Assembly: GCA_024697705.1 (NCBI GenBank)
Contig: JAILFF010000151.1
Coordinates: forward strand, 1-32,418
From: Ruminococcus sp.
GTDB taxonomy: Bacteria > Bacillota > Clostridia > Oscillospirales > Ruminococcaceae
Direction: 5' to 3'
Length of the DNA stretch: 32,418 nt
In this document: piece by piece, positions 17,091 to 24,757 of the stretch
How positions within the stretch are numbered: the stretch's first letter is position 1
How the letters are laid out: every line of letters starts with the position of its first letter
Translations under genes and position numbers: made by a program
Notes under the pieces: generated by a model
The model's input: the letters and a program-made list of their open reading frames with translations, nothing else
What the model was told of the DNA's origin: nothing
Database searches by the model: none

Positions 17091-19445
17091 ATGATGAAAG
17101 GACTGTTCAAAAAAGCGTCTGCGGCAGCCGCGGCTGTCGTTCTCTCGGTCAGCACCCTTACGACAGGTGTCAGCGCGTTCGGCGGAGTCACTGAGACAGA
17201 CACGCCCACATCGGGCGATTCCGCCGTGCTAAAATGGGTGACCCGCGCAGCTGCTCCCGATGACTGGCAGAACGCTCCCGGTATGCCCGCGATAGCAGGC
17301 GATGAGATCGTCTATATCTGCGGCACCGAGCTTTGCGCTCTCGACAAGAAGACGGGCAAGCTGCTCGGCAAGAAGGGCACTCTCGCCTCCGCCGCGTCCT
17401 ACGGACTTTCGGCTCCCGTTTACGCCGACGGCAAGATCATCGTGGCATTGAGCGGCGGCGTTGTTCAGGCTTTTGACGCCGAAACCTTTGAATCGCTGTG
17501 GGTATACCATGACGAACTCGGCGGTCAGGCTGCCTGCACGGTCGCTTACGACAAAGGCTATGTTTATACGGGCTTCTGGACCAGCGAGGCAGATGAGGCT
17601 AACTTCGTCTGCATACCCACTGCCGATACCGACCCGTCTTCCCCCGACGAGGAACAGGCTGCCGCCTGGACCTATACCGCGAACGGTGGTTATTACTGGT
17701 CGGGCGCCTGCATCACCTCCAATCTTGTCATCTTCGGCACCGATAACGGCGACGCTTCGGGCGACGGCGAGGGCAGCAAGATAGTCGCCGTGAGCAAGGC
17801 TAAAAGTATATCCTCCGGCAAGGCATACGTCAGAGGAACTGCTGAGGGACTTTCGGGCGACCTGCGCTCGGGCATTACCAAAGACCCCGATTCCGACTAC
17901 TATTACGTTACCTCGAAGGCGAAAAAGCTTATCAGATTCAAGACCGACAGCACAGGGAAGATCGGCGACGTTGAAGAGCTTGAGCTTCCCGGAATGTCGA
18001 GCTCCACGCCGATAATCGCAAACGGCAGACTGTATATCGGCTTGTGCGGAAGCTCCGCCTGGTACGAATACACGGGACACAAGATAGCCGTTATCGACAC
18101 CAAATCGTTCAAGATAGCCTATACAGCGGAAACAAACGGCTACTGCCAGTCGAGCGCTCTTATCAGCGAGAGTGGCGGCGAGAACTACGTCTACTTCACC
18201 GCGAACATGATGCCCGGAAATGTTTATGTTCTTCATGACAAGCCCGGCATGACCGCTCCCGACCTTACCGAGACCGTCACTGCCGAAAGCGGCACGGTAA
18301 AAGCCTGCCCCGTGCTTTTCAGCCCAGCGGGCGGTTATTCGCAGTATTGCCTTTCGAGCGTTCTTGCCGACACGGACGGCACGCTGATCTTCAAAAACGA
18401 TTCCAACAGCATTTTCGCCGTAGCGAAGAAGCCCGTTTCGATAAAAGCCGATTTCTTAATGACCATCTACAAAGAGGGCGAGAGATTCAGCACCGACGGA
18501 TTTGAGGCTCGTGCGGTCTATGCCGACGGCACCGAAAAGGACATTACCGCCGACGCAAAAGCGAAAGTACCGACCAAAGCGCTCAAAGCTGGCAGCTACA
18601 AGCTCGAAGTGACATACGAATTCGGTCTCGCTCCCGACGGCACCGCTGCCGAGCCTTTCAAGACCGAAGTGAAATACGATGTTCTCGCCGCCGATGATTT
18701 CGACAATTATCAGGATACGGTAAACCTTATCGAAGAGCTGGGCGAGATCACCGAAGACAGCCGCGCCGACGTCGAAAGGGCAAGAAAGCTCTACGATTCG
18801 CTTTCCGATACGGCTAAGAAGCTCGTTTACAATTACGACGACCTCACAAGAGCGGAATGGGTCCTTGCAAGACTGGCGGAGTCAAAAAAGATCACGTTCT
18901 ATGACTGCGAGTTCGGAACGGATAACTCCGTAAAGCTGAGCTGGAGACCCGTAAGCGGAGCTTCTTCCTATCAGCTGTTCATGTACGATAACAACGGCGG
19001 CATGAAAAAGCTTGCCGATCTGAGAACACCTGTCGTAAAGCTCACGGGTCTTAAAGCAGGCAAGGAATACAGGTTCTGCGTAAAAGCCGCAGGCACCGAC
19101 GGCAGCGGCAAGACCGCGATCATCGCCGAATCCGATACGGAGCTCATAACTGCAAAGCTCGGTCAGACAAAGATAACCGACGGTAAGCTCGCTAATAACG
19201 GTCTGCTGCTCACCTATACCCCGTCAGAGGGCGCGGACGGTTACATGATACAGTATTACAGCACGGCGGCGAATGAATGGAAAACGCTTTCCACCGTCGG
19301 CGCGGAGCATACCAAGGTCAAACTGATAGGGATCAGAAGCGGCAAAACTTACAGATTCCGCGTTGTACCCGTGAAGAACACCGGCACGAATATGATAGTC
19401 GGAGACCCCTCCAACGAATTCGAGACAGGGTCATCCGATAAGTAA
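17091..19445 (+). CDS. Secreted PQQ-like beta-propeller protein with Ig-like and FN3 domains
   Basis: 784 residues and first gene of the B12-riboswitch operon. A signal peptide ends near Ala29 (GVSA-F). A beta-propeller with PQQ-type repeats covers about 45-445 (LCALDKKTGKLLG, VQAFDAETFESLW, IAVIDTKSFKIAY). A bacterial Ig-like domain spans about 447-532, a short helical segment about 540-598, and two fibronectin type III domains about 605-690 and 700-780. There is no LPXTG, SLH or membrane anchor, so it is free or held by another surface protein. AAGGAGGG lies seven bases before the ATG. Its function is unproven. Riboswitch control suggests corrinoid capture, by analogy with the BtuG propeller of Bacteroides, but no sequence relation to BtuG is claimed. 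Confidence 0.85.
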   Translation: MMKGLFKKASAAAAAVVLSVSTLTTGVSAFGGVTETDTPTSGDSAVLKWVTRAAAPDDWQNAPGMPAIAGDEIVYICGTELCALDKKTGKLLGKKGTLASAASYGLSAPVYADGKIIVALSGGVVQAFDAETFESLWVYHDELGGQAACTVAYDKGYVYTGFWTSEADEANFVCIPTADTDPSSPDEEQAAAWTYTANGGYYWSGACITSNLVIFGTDNGDASGDGEGSKIVAVSKAKSISSGKAYVRGTAEGLSGDLRSGITKDPDSDYYYVTSKAKKLIRFKTDSTGKIGDVEELELPGMSSSTPIIANGRLYIGLCGSSAWYEYTGHKIAVIDTKSFKIAYTAETNGYCQSSALISESGGENYVYFTANMMPGNVYVLHDKPGMTAPDLTETVTAESGTVKACPVLFSPAGGYSQYCLSSVLADTDGTLIFKNDSNSIFAVAKKPVSIKADFLMTIYKEGERFSTDGFEARAVYADGTEKDITADAKAKVPTKALKAGSYKLEVTYEFGLAPDGTAAEPFKTEVKYDVLAADDFDNYQDTVNLIEELGEITEDSRADVERARKLYDSLSDTAKKLVYNYDDLTRAEWVLARLAESKKITFYDCEFGTDNSVKLSWRPVSGASSYQLFMYDNNGGMKKLADLRTPVVKLTGLKAGKEYRFCVKAAGTDGSGKTAIIAESDTELITAKLGQTKITDGKLANNGLLLTYTPSEGADGYMIQYYSTAANEWKTLSTVGAEHTKVKLIGIRSGKTYRFRVVPVKNTGTNMIVGDPSNEFETGSSDK

Positions 19446-19472
19446 CAGCAATGAACCAGGGAGCGTGAGAGC

Positions 19473-21452
19473 ATGAAAGCGGGCAGGATAATCATCAGAG
19501 CGGCAGCCGTGCTTACTTCGGCAGCAGCCGCGCTTTCGGCAGCCGTTTTAAAGCCTATCGACGCCGAAATATCCGAAGAGAACACGCCCGCCCGCTTTTC
19601 TCACGCCGTCACCGCCGCCGCTTTTTCAGCCGACACGAAGGACAGCTCCTCCGCAGAAGGAGAAACGGACGCAGGCGATAATTCAACCGAAAACATCACA
19701 GGAGAGGAGGAGCTTTTCACGGAAGAAAGCTCCTCCGTGCTCCCGCGGCTGCCCGATGAAAGCAGCAGTTCGGAAGGCGAAAGTCTGTCCGAAGCCGCGC
19801 ACGAGGAAAACATGAGCCTCGCGGACAGCGGCGGGAACACGGAGACCTCACATCAGACGGATAATACCGACAAGGAAGAGATTTCCAAGCAGACCGAAAG
19901 CGCTCCCGAAACGATCGGCGGAACACCTTCGGCTTCGGAAAGCGGCAGCGACGTTCCGAGTACATCTGCCCGGGAAAATACCGAAAATTCAGCCGTTCAG
20001 CCCGATCAGCCGACCGCCGATGACAGCTCGGACAGCGAAGAGGAACAGACCGTCATCACCGACGACGGCGAAAGCTCCGGCGAGCCGGGCAAGGACACCT
20101 ACCCCGAAGGCGGCATTAACAAAGTTAATGCTGCCGACAAGGTCTATTTCTCCACAGACATCACCGACGGAAAGCACTACGACCAGCCCGAGCTTAAATT
20201 CACCATCACCCACAACTGCCCCGAGCTGAAGATCGGACAGATCGAAGTCAAGCTGGACGGCATGAAACAGCCCTTCGGCGACCGCGTAACTCTTGCGGAG
20301 GGCAAAAACGAGATATACATCTCGGTCTCGTACACCGATAAGGACGGAAAGGTCATCACCGCCTGCCGCGAATATACCGTGTGGCTCGACAAGGCAGAGT
20401 CCGAAAAGACCCCGCCCGTGTTCGTTACAGACCTGTGCGACACAAGCACCGGGAACGCCGAATTTGCTTTCAAGGCGTATTTCGATGGCGGCACAGATGA
20501 TGCGGAAGGACTTTCTCTCGTTGTAAAGCTCGGCGGCAGAACGCTCGAAGGCGCGGGCGGCTGCTATGTCTGCACCCTTTCGCGGGGAGAGAACATCATC
20601 ACCGTGACGGGCGGCTACGATTTTGACGGCAGGCATACCGAGATAAACGAAAGCTATGTCATCACGCTCGAAGCCGATTCCGAAGCGCCGTTTCTCGAAT
20701 ACATAAACGTCCCCGAAAGCACGCGCAGCAGGATATTCACCCTCGACCTTATCGCAAGGGACAGCGGCGGCGGCAGGCTTTACAAGGGCAATATCTGCGT
20801 AAGGCTTAACGGTGCGGAGATAAAGTCCTCATGGAGCGAGACTACCTACACCACCTACGCGCTGAAGCTCGCCCCGGGCGACAATACGCTCGATATCCGC
20901 GTTACGGACAGCGACGGGTTGTTTTCCGACTACTCCTACGTAATAGGCTGCACGGCGGGCGCTGACGGCGAGGTCATCGGAAGTGCGGCTCTTACCGTTG
21001 ACTGCGGCGTACTGGGGCTCGGCAGTATATGCGACAGCGCGGACATCGACATAATTCAGGGGCAGTCAGCCGCCGAAGCCGTGACAAAGGCTCTCGAAGC
21101 GATGGGCTTCACGGTGGGCTATCGCGGCGAATTTGAAGGCGGGTTCTATCTGTACGGGCTTTACAAGGAGAACATAGCGGCGGGCGCCGAGATACCCGCA
21201 GACCTGCGCGGCTGCCTTGAAAACGACCCGACGGTAAGGATAAGCGACAGGACAGACCCCGACAGGCTTTGCGAATACGACTTCACAAGCGGCTCGGGCT
21301 GGATGGTCACGGTGAACGGGCATTTCACGACCTACGGCTTCAGCGACATTCATCTTCAGGACGGAAATTCCCTTGTGCTGAAATTCACGCTTGCGGGCGG
21401 CAGAGACATTGGAGATAAAGGCAGCGGAGCGCTTTATGACGTACAATATTGA
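19473..21452 (+). CDS. Secreted Ig-like protein with C-terminal DUF4430 (transcobalamin-like) domain
   Basis: 659 residues. A signal peptide (IIIRAAAVLTSAAAALSAAV) is followed by an acidic, Ser/Thr/Glu-rich stalk (about 45-212), then Ig-like beta-sandwich modules (about 222-305, 312-400 and 405-492). The C-terminal DUF4430 domain (about 505-647) has the diagnostic segment SGSGWMVTVNGHFTTYGFSD followed by LQDGNSLVLKFTLAGGRDIG. DUF4430 corresponds to the beta domain of transcobalamin and intrinsic factor, which closes over bound B12. It has no membrane anchor of its own. It starts 27 bases after the propeller gene and overlaps the alpha6/alpha6 gene by 17 bases. Corrinoid binding is inferred. 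Confidence 0.87.
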   Translation: MKAGRIIIRAAAVLTSAAAALSAAVLKPIDAEISEENTPARFSHAVTAAAFSADTKDSSSAEGETDAGDNSTENITGEEELFTEESSSVLPRLPDESSSSEGESLSEAAHEENMSLADSGGNTETSHQTDNTDKEEISKQTESAPETIGGTPSASESGSDVPSTSARENTENSAVQPDQPTADDSSDSEEEQTVITDDGESSGEPGKDTYPEGGINKVNAADKVYFSTDITDGKHYDQPELKFTITHNCPELKIGQIEVKLDGMKQPFGDRVTLAEGKNEIYISVSYTDKDGKVITACREYTVWLDKAESEKTPPVFVTDLCDTSTGNAEFAFKAYFDGGTDDAEGLSLVVKLGGRTLEGAGGCYVCTLSRGENIITVTGGYDFDGRHTEINESYVITLEADSEAPFLEYINVPESTRSRIFTLDLIARDSGGGRLYKGNICVRLNGAEIKSSWSETTYTTYALKLAPGDNTLDIRVTDSDGLFSDYSYVIGCTAGADGEVIGSAALTVDCGVLGLGSICDSADIDIIQGQSAAEAVTKALEAMGFTVGYRGEFEGGFYLYGLYKENIAAGAEIPADLRGCLENDPTVRISDRTDPDRLCEYDFTSGSGWMVTVNGHFTTYGFSDIHLQDGNSLVLKFTLAGGRDIGDKGSGALYDVQY

Positions 21453-22773
21453 TACTCCCACGGCGGCATACGAAAGATATACTCTCACCGACGATAAATA
21501 TATAAAGCTCGTCGAAAACGCCCTCGATTGGGAACGCCGCCGCCTGAAAAAAGATTCGCTCGCGGAGGGCTTTGCCGAAAGCGGTGCAGCGGGCAGTCCC
21601 GAGGGCGACTGGTTCATGATAGCCGAAAAAGCGCTGGGTACAGAGGACGATTACGCCGCCTACATCAAAGCCTGCGAACAGCCCGAAGACCCCTCCCCCA
21701 CAGAAGCGGCGCGGCGGGCGATAACCGAAAGGCTGCTCACGGGCGGCGGAGACTACACGAACTTGTTCGCGCCAATGCCCGAATACGAGCTTAATGAGCT
21801 TGCGGTCAACGAGATAATTTGGGTCGGAACGGCGGAAAGGCTCTGCGGCGAGAGTTACACAGCTTATCTTGACGAGCTTATCGAACGGCAGAATCCCGAC
21901 GGCAGCTTCGGCATGAGGGGCGACAGCGACCCCGACCTCACCGCCATGTCGCTGATACTTCTCCCGAAAGAGAGCGAACAGGCGGTAAAGGCGCTGGGCT
22001 GTCTTTCCGAGATGTGGCAGAGCGGAAAGATCGCTAACTGCGAAGCCGCCGCCTGGTGCATAATAGGCTGCTGTTCACAGGATATCCGCCCGAACGACAC
22101 CGCCGATTTCCCCGCAGGAATTGACGGCAGAAGACCCATCGACCTGTTGGCGCTTGACTGCCTTTGCCGCGACGGAGGGTTCTCGCACCTTCCCGACGGT
22201 GATGATTCGGCGGCGCTCCCGACCGAACAGGCGCTTCTTGCGCTTGCGGCGCTTGCCGAATCGAACGCGAACGGCAACGGTCTTTTCGATGAAATAACGG
22301 TCGATACGGATATTTACAGTCAGCGAAAAATCAGCGGCGAGAGCTTTGACGAATTTGACGAAGCCGCCGCACGCGAACTTTCGCCAAGCACCGCGAATAA
22401 AGAAGCTCTTTGGGCGCTGCATGAACGGGCGAACTACTGCGGCGCGACCGATGAACAAAAGGCGCTTGCAGATGGAAAAATAACGGAGATACGCGAAAAG
22501 CTGCGCGTAATAAGCGAGCTTAATCTTGAAACGACCGTAAATCTTTACCCGCCGGAGGAAGTCGGTTTTACAAAGCTCGGGCAGCTGACCGAGCATAACC
22601 GCCGCGCCGCCGAAATCGCGGACGAGGACAAAGCTCTGCTGCTGGCGGGGGAAGAGCTTATCAAGAGGGAAAAACGGCTCAAAGCCGAGTGCGCCGCGGG
22701 AATCGCGGGGCTTGCCGTAACGACAGCGGGAGCAGTAATTTTATTTGTAAGGAAAAGGAAAAAGAGAAAATGA
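21436..22773 (+). CDS. Alpha6/alpha6-toroid (prenyltransferase-repeat) protein with C-terminal membrane anchor
   Basis: 445 residues. Two clear squalene-cyclase/prenyltransferase-type repeats are visible: RQNPDGSFGMRGDSDPDLTA at about 151-170, and LCRDGGFSHLPDGDDSAALP at 243-262, followed by TEQALLAL. An early GSPEGDWFMIA segment lies at 53-63. A hydrophobic helix at 419-438 is followed by RKRKKRK, a typical stop-transfer anchor. There is no N-terminal signal peptide, although the partner proteins are secreted. The fold matches the alpha domain of intrinsic factor. The start at 21436 has GGAG eight bases upstream and overlaps the DUF4430 gene. It could be a separate protein or the 3' half of a frame-shifted DUF4430-toroid fusion. 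Its stop overlaps the moxR start as ATGA. Confidence 0.8.
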   Translation: MTYNIDTPTAAYERYTLTDDKYIKLVENALDWERRRLKKDSLAEGFAESGAAGSPEGDWFMIAEKALGTEDDYAAYIKACEQPEDPSPTEAARRAITERLLTGGGDYTNLFAPMPEYELNELAVNEIIWVGTAERLCGESYTAYLDELIERQNPDGSFGMRGDSDPDLTAMSLILLPKESEQAVKALGCLSEMWQSGKIANCEAAAWCIIGCCSQDIRPNDTADFPAGIDGRRPIDLLALDCLCRDGGFSHLPDGDDSAALPTEQALLALAALAESNANGNGLFDEITVDTDIYSQRKISGESFDEFDEAAARELSPSTANKEALWALHERANYCGATDEQKALADGKITEIREKLRVISELNLETTVNLYPPEEVGFTKLGQLTEHNRRAAEIADEDKALLLAGEELIKREKRLKAECAAGIAGLAVTTAGAVILFVRKRKKRK

Positions 22774-23702
22774 TGAGTGAGATAAAACCGCTTTTCGATG
22801 AAATAAACAAGGCGCTTATCGGGCGCGGAGATACCGTGCTGAAATGCCTTACCGCGCTTGTTGCGGGCGGTCATGTGCTGCTCGAAGACAGCCCGGGCGT
22901 CGGAAAGACCACGCTTTCAAAGGCGGTCGCGGCGGCGGCGGGGCTTAAGACAAAGCGCGTGCAGTTCACGCCCGACACCCAGCCCTCCGACATAACGGGC
23001 TTTACGATGTGGGACGCGGAGCAGAAGAAATTCCGCTTTCACGAGGGCGCTGTACAGACGCACGTACTGCTTGCCGACGAGATAAACCGCACCTCGCCGC
23101 GCACCCAGTCGGCGCTTTTGCAGGCGATGGAGGAAGGCGCGGTCAGCGAGGAGGGTATCACCACCGAGCTCGAAAAGCCGTTCATGGTGATTGCCACGCA
23201 GAACCCCTTCGGCGCGGCGGGGACGATGCAGCTGCCCCATTCGCAGCTCGACCGCTTTATGATGAAGCTCTCTCTCGGCAGACCGACCGCCGATGAGCTT
23301 AAAGAGATGATACTCACACGCGGAACGGGAGCGCCCGAGATTCGCTCTGTCGGCAGCCGCGAGGAGATACTTTCCTTTCGAGAAAAGGCGGCTCGGGTCA
23401 AAATATCCGACGCGGCTTCGGAATGGATAGCCCGCCTTACCGAGCTTACCCACTCAAACGAGAATATCGCTCAGGGCGCAAGTCCCCGTGCGGCGCTTTC
23501 GCTTGCGGCGGCGGCACGGGCGGCGGCTTTCATCGACGGGCGCGACTACGTTCTTCCCGAAGATATCGCGGCGCTTTTCGCCGACTGCTTCGCCCACAGA
23601 CTTGTGCTTTCTTCCGCAGCAGGAATGGAAAGCGGTGCGGCGCGTGCCGTCTGCGGCGAGATACTCAAAAGCTGCCCTCCGCCGCACATACTTAAAAGAT
23701 AA
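22770..23702 (+). CDS. MoxR-family AAA+ ATPase
   Basis: 310-residue AAA+ ATPase. The P-loop EDSPGVGKTT spans about 39-48. The family stretches QFTPDTQPSDITG, LLADEINRTSPRTQ and VIATQNPFG, and a C-terminal lid, are present. The ATG at 22770 overlaps the upstream stop codon (ATGA) and a second ATG follows at once. The purine-rich AAGGAAAAGGAAAAAGAGA precedes it. MoxR proteins work with DUF58 and transglutaminase partners, both encoded next, probably in folding or assembling a membrane or extracellular protein. Its place in a B12 operon suggests it matures one of the corrinoid-capture proteins, which is inference. The stop codon is formed by the repeat element at 23693. Confidence 0.92.
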   Translation: MMSEIKPLFDEINKALIGRGDTVLKCLTALVAGGHVLLEDSPGVGKTTLSKAVAAAAGLKTKRVQFTPDTQPSDITGFTMWDAEQKKFRFHEGAVQTHVLLADEINRTSPRTQSALLQAMEEGAVSEEGITTELEKPFMVIATQNPFGAAGTMQLPHSQLDRFMMKLSLGRPTADELKEMILTRGTGAPEIRSVGSREEILSFREKAARVKISDAASEWIARLTELTHSNENIAQGASPRAALSLAAAARAAAFIDGRDYVLPEDIAALFADCFAHRLVLSSAAGMESGAARAVCGEILKSCPPPHILKR

Positions 23703-23908
23703 AAGATAAGAGATAAAAGATATACTTTAATCCCCGTGTTTGAAATTTAAACTAATATTTCACTGTTGCGTATTATATCTATTATCTTTAATCTTTTATC
23801 TTAAAGTAAATGCTCATTTATAGTATCTTATATCTTATATCTCATATCTTTTATCTCATATCTTTTATCGCATATCTTTTATCTTATATCTTTTATCTTA
23901 TATCTTTC
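23693..23908. repeat. GATAAAAGATAT-arm palindromic repeat element (R3)
   Basis: The left arm (23693-23726) has repeated AAAAGATAAAAGAT units. The right arm (23773-23908) has many copies of the complement (ATATCTTTTATCTTAT). The unique centre is about 45 bases. Related elements lie at 27551, 27931 and 31279. The left arm supplies the moxR stop codon, and the expanded right arm is read through by the DUF58 frame. Confidence 0.82.
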
Positions 23909-24757
23909 AACAGTGGGGGGCAGATTATTATTACGGTTATTATAGCGGTCGTTATCCCGCTGATGATAACGGCGGCTGTCATGTATGTGCTTGAAAGGCT
24001 CTCGGACAGGCGCGGGGCGAAGCTTTCTTTCTGCAAAGGGAAAATCGAACTGACGGCTGAGGAAAGCAGACTGTTAAAGCATTACAAGGCTGACATAACG
24101 CTTACGAACCTTTTCACGGGCGAGACCGCCGTCATCAAGGGCGTTCGCTTTTCCTCGCAGGATAAGGCTGTTGTACAAACAAAGCTCGTACCTGCGGCGG
24201 AGGGCTGCTCATGCGGTATGCTCCGCGCCGTGGTTTCAGCCGTGAAATGGCGTTACAGCTTCTGTCCCGCGTATGTTAAGGGCGTTCCTCCGAAAGCGGT
24301 CAGCCGTCTGATAATGCCGCAGGCAGCATCGGGCTTCATTCCCGCTGAGCTTCTTTTTCACATCGCGACTTCCTCCGACGGAATTCCCGACGGCGGCACC
24401 TGCGGCGCGAGAACATACCAACGCGGCGAACGAATGAGCGACATTCACATGAAGCTCTCGGCAAAGATGGGTAAGTACATGGTGCGCGAAAGACTGCCCG
24501 AATACGGTCTGCTGACGTTCGCTTTTTTCTACGAAAAAGGATTTGCCGAAAAAAACGCCGCGCTGCTGCTCGGGTGCGTTGGCGAATGTCTTACACGCGG
24601 AATAAAGTGCCGCGTCTTTTTCGGAGAAGAACAGGCGGCTGTCAATTCTTACGAGGAAATCGAACCTTTATTCGCACAGCTGCTTTCGGCTGAAAGACAA
24701 GCGCCCGCCGAAAAAGCGCAGTTCGGAATAACGCACGGGGAGGTCGTATGCAAATGA
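23810..24757 (+). CDS. DUF58 protein, start uncertain
   Basis: Up to 315 residues. The DUF58 signature appears as ARTYQRGERMSDIHMKLSAK followed by MGKYMVRE, where the usual IHWK tryptophan is Met. A hydrophobic helix (IIITVIIAVVIPLMITAAVM) precedes it, so the protein is membrane-anchored with a cytoplasmic or partly external domain. The first 34 residues (IYSILYLISHIFYLISF and so on) are simply the translation of the ATCTTATATC repeat arm, and the ATG at 23810 has no good ribosome site. A later ATG near residue 51 would cut into the helix. The repeat may therefore have displaced the native start. DUF58 proteins partner MoxR ATPases. It overlaps the transglutaminase gene by ten bases. Confidence 0.75.
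   Translation: MLIYSILYLISHIFYLISFIAYLLSYIFYLISFNSGGQIIITVIIAVVIPLMITAAVMYVLERLSDRRGAKLSFCKGKIELTAEESRLLKHYKADITLTNLFTGETAVIKGVRFSSQDKAVVQTKLVPAAEGCSCGMLRAVVSAVKWRYSFCPAYVKGVPPKAVSRLIMPQAASGFIPAELLFHIATSSDGIPDGGTCGARTYQRGERMSDIHMKLSAKMGKYMVRERLPEYGLLTFAFFYEKGFAEKNAALLLGCVGECLTRGIKCRVFFGEEQAAVNSYEEIEPLFAQLLSAERQAPAEKAQFGITHGEVVCK

Noticed and set aside
17229..18236. 335-codon minus-strand open frame opposite the beta-propeller gene
   Set aside because: No ribosome site, no recognisable domain, and fully covered by a gene with clear propeller repeats and signal peptide.
21391..21452. Classical -1 ribosomal slippage joining DUF4430 and toroid genes
   Set aside because: The frame relation is +1 or -2, not -1, and no X-XXY-YYZ heptamer with a following structure is visible in the overlap.
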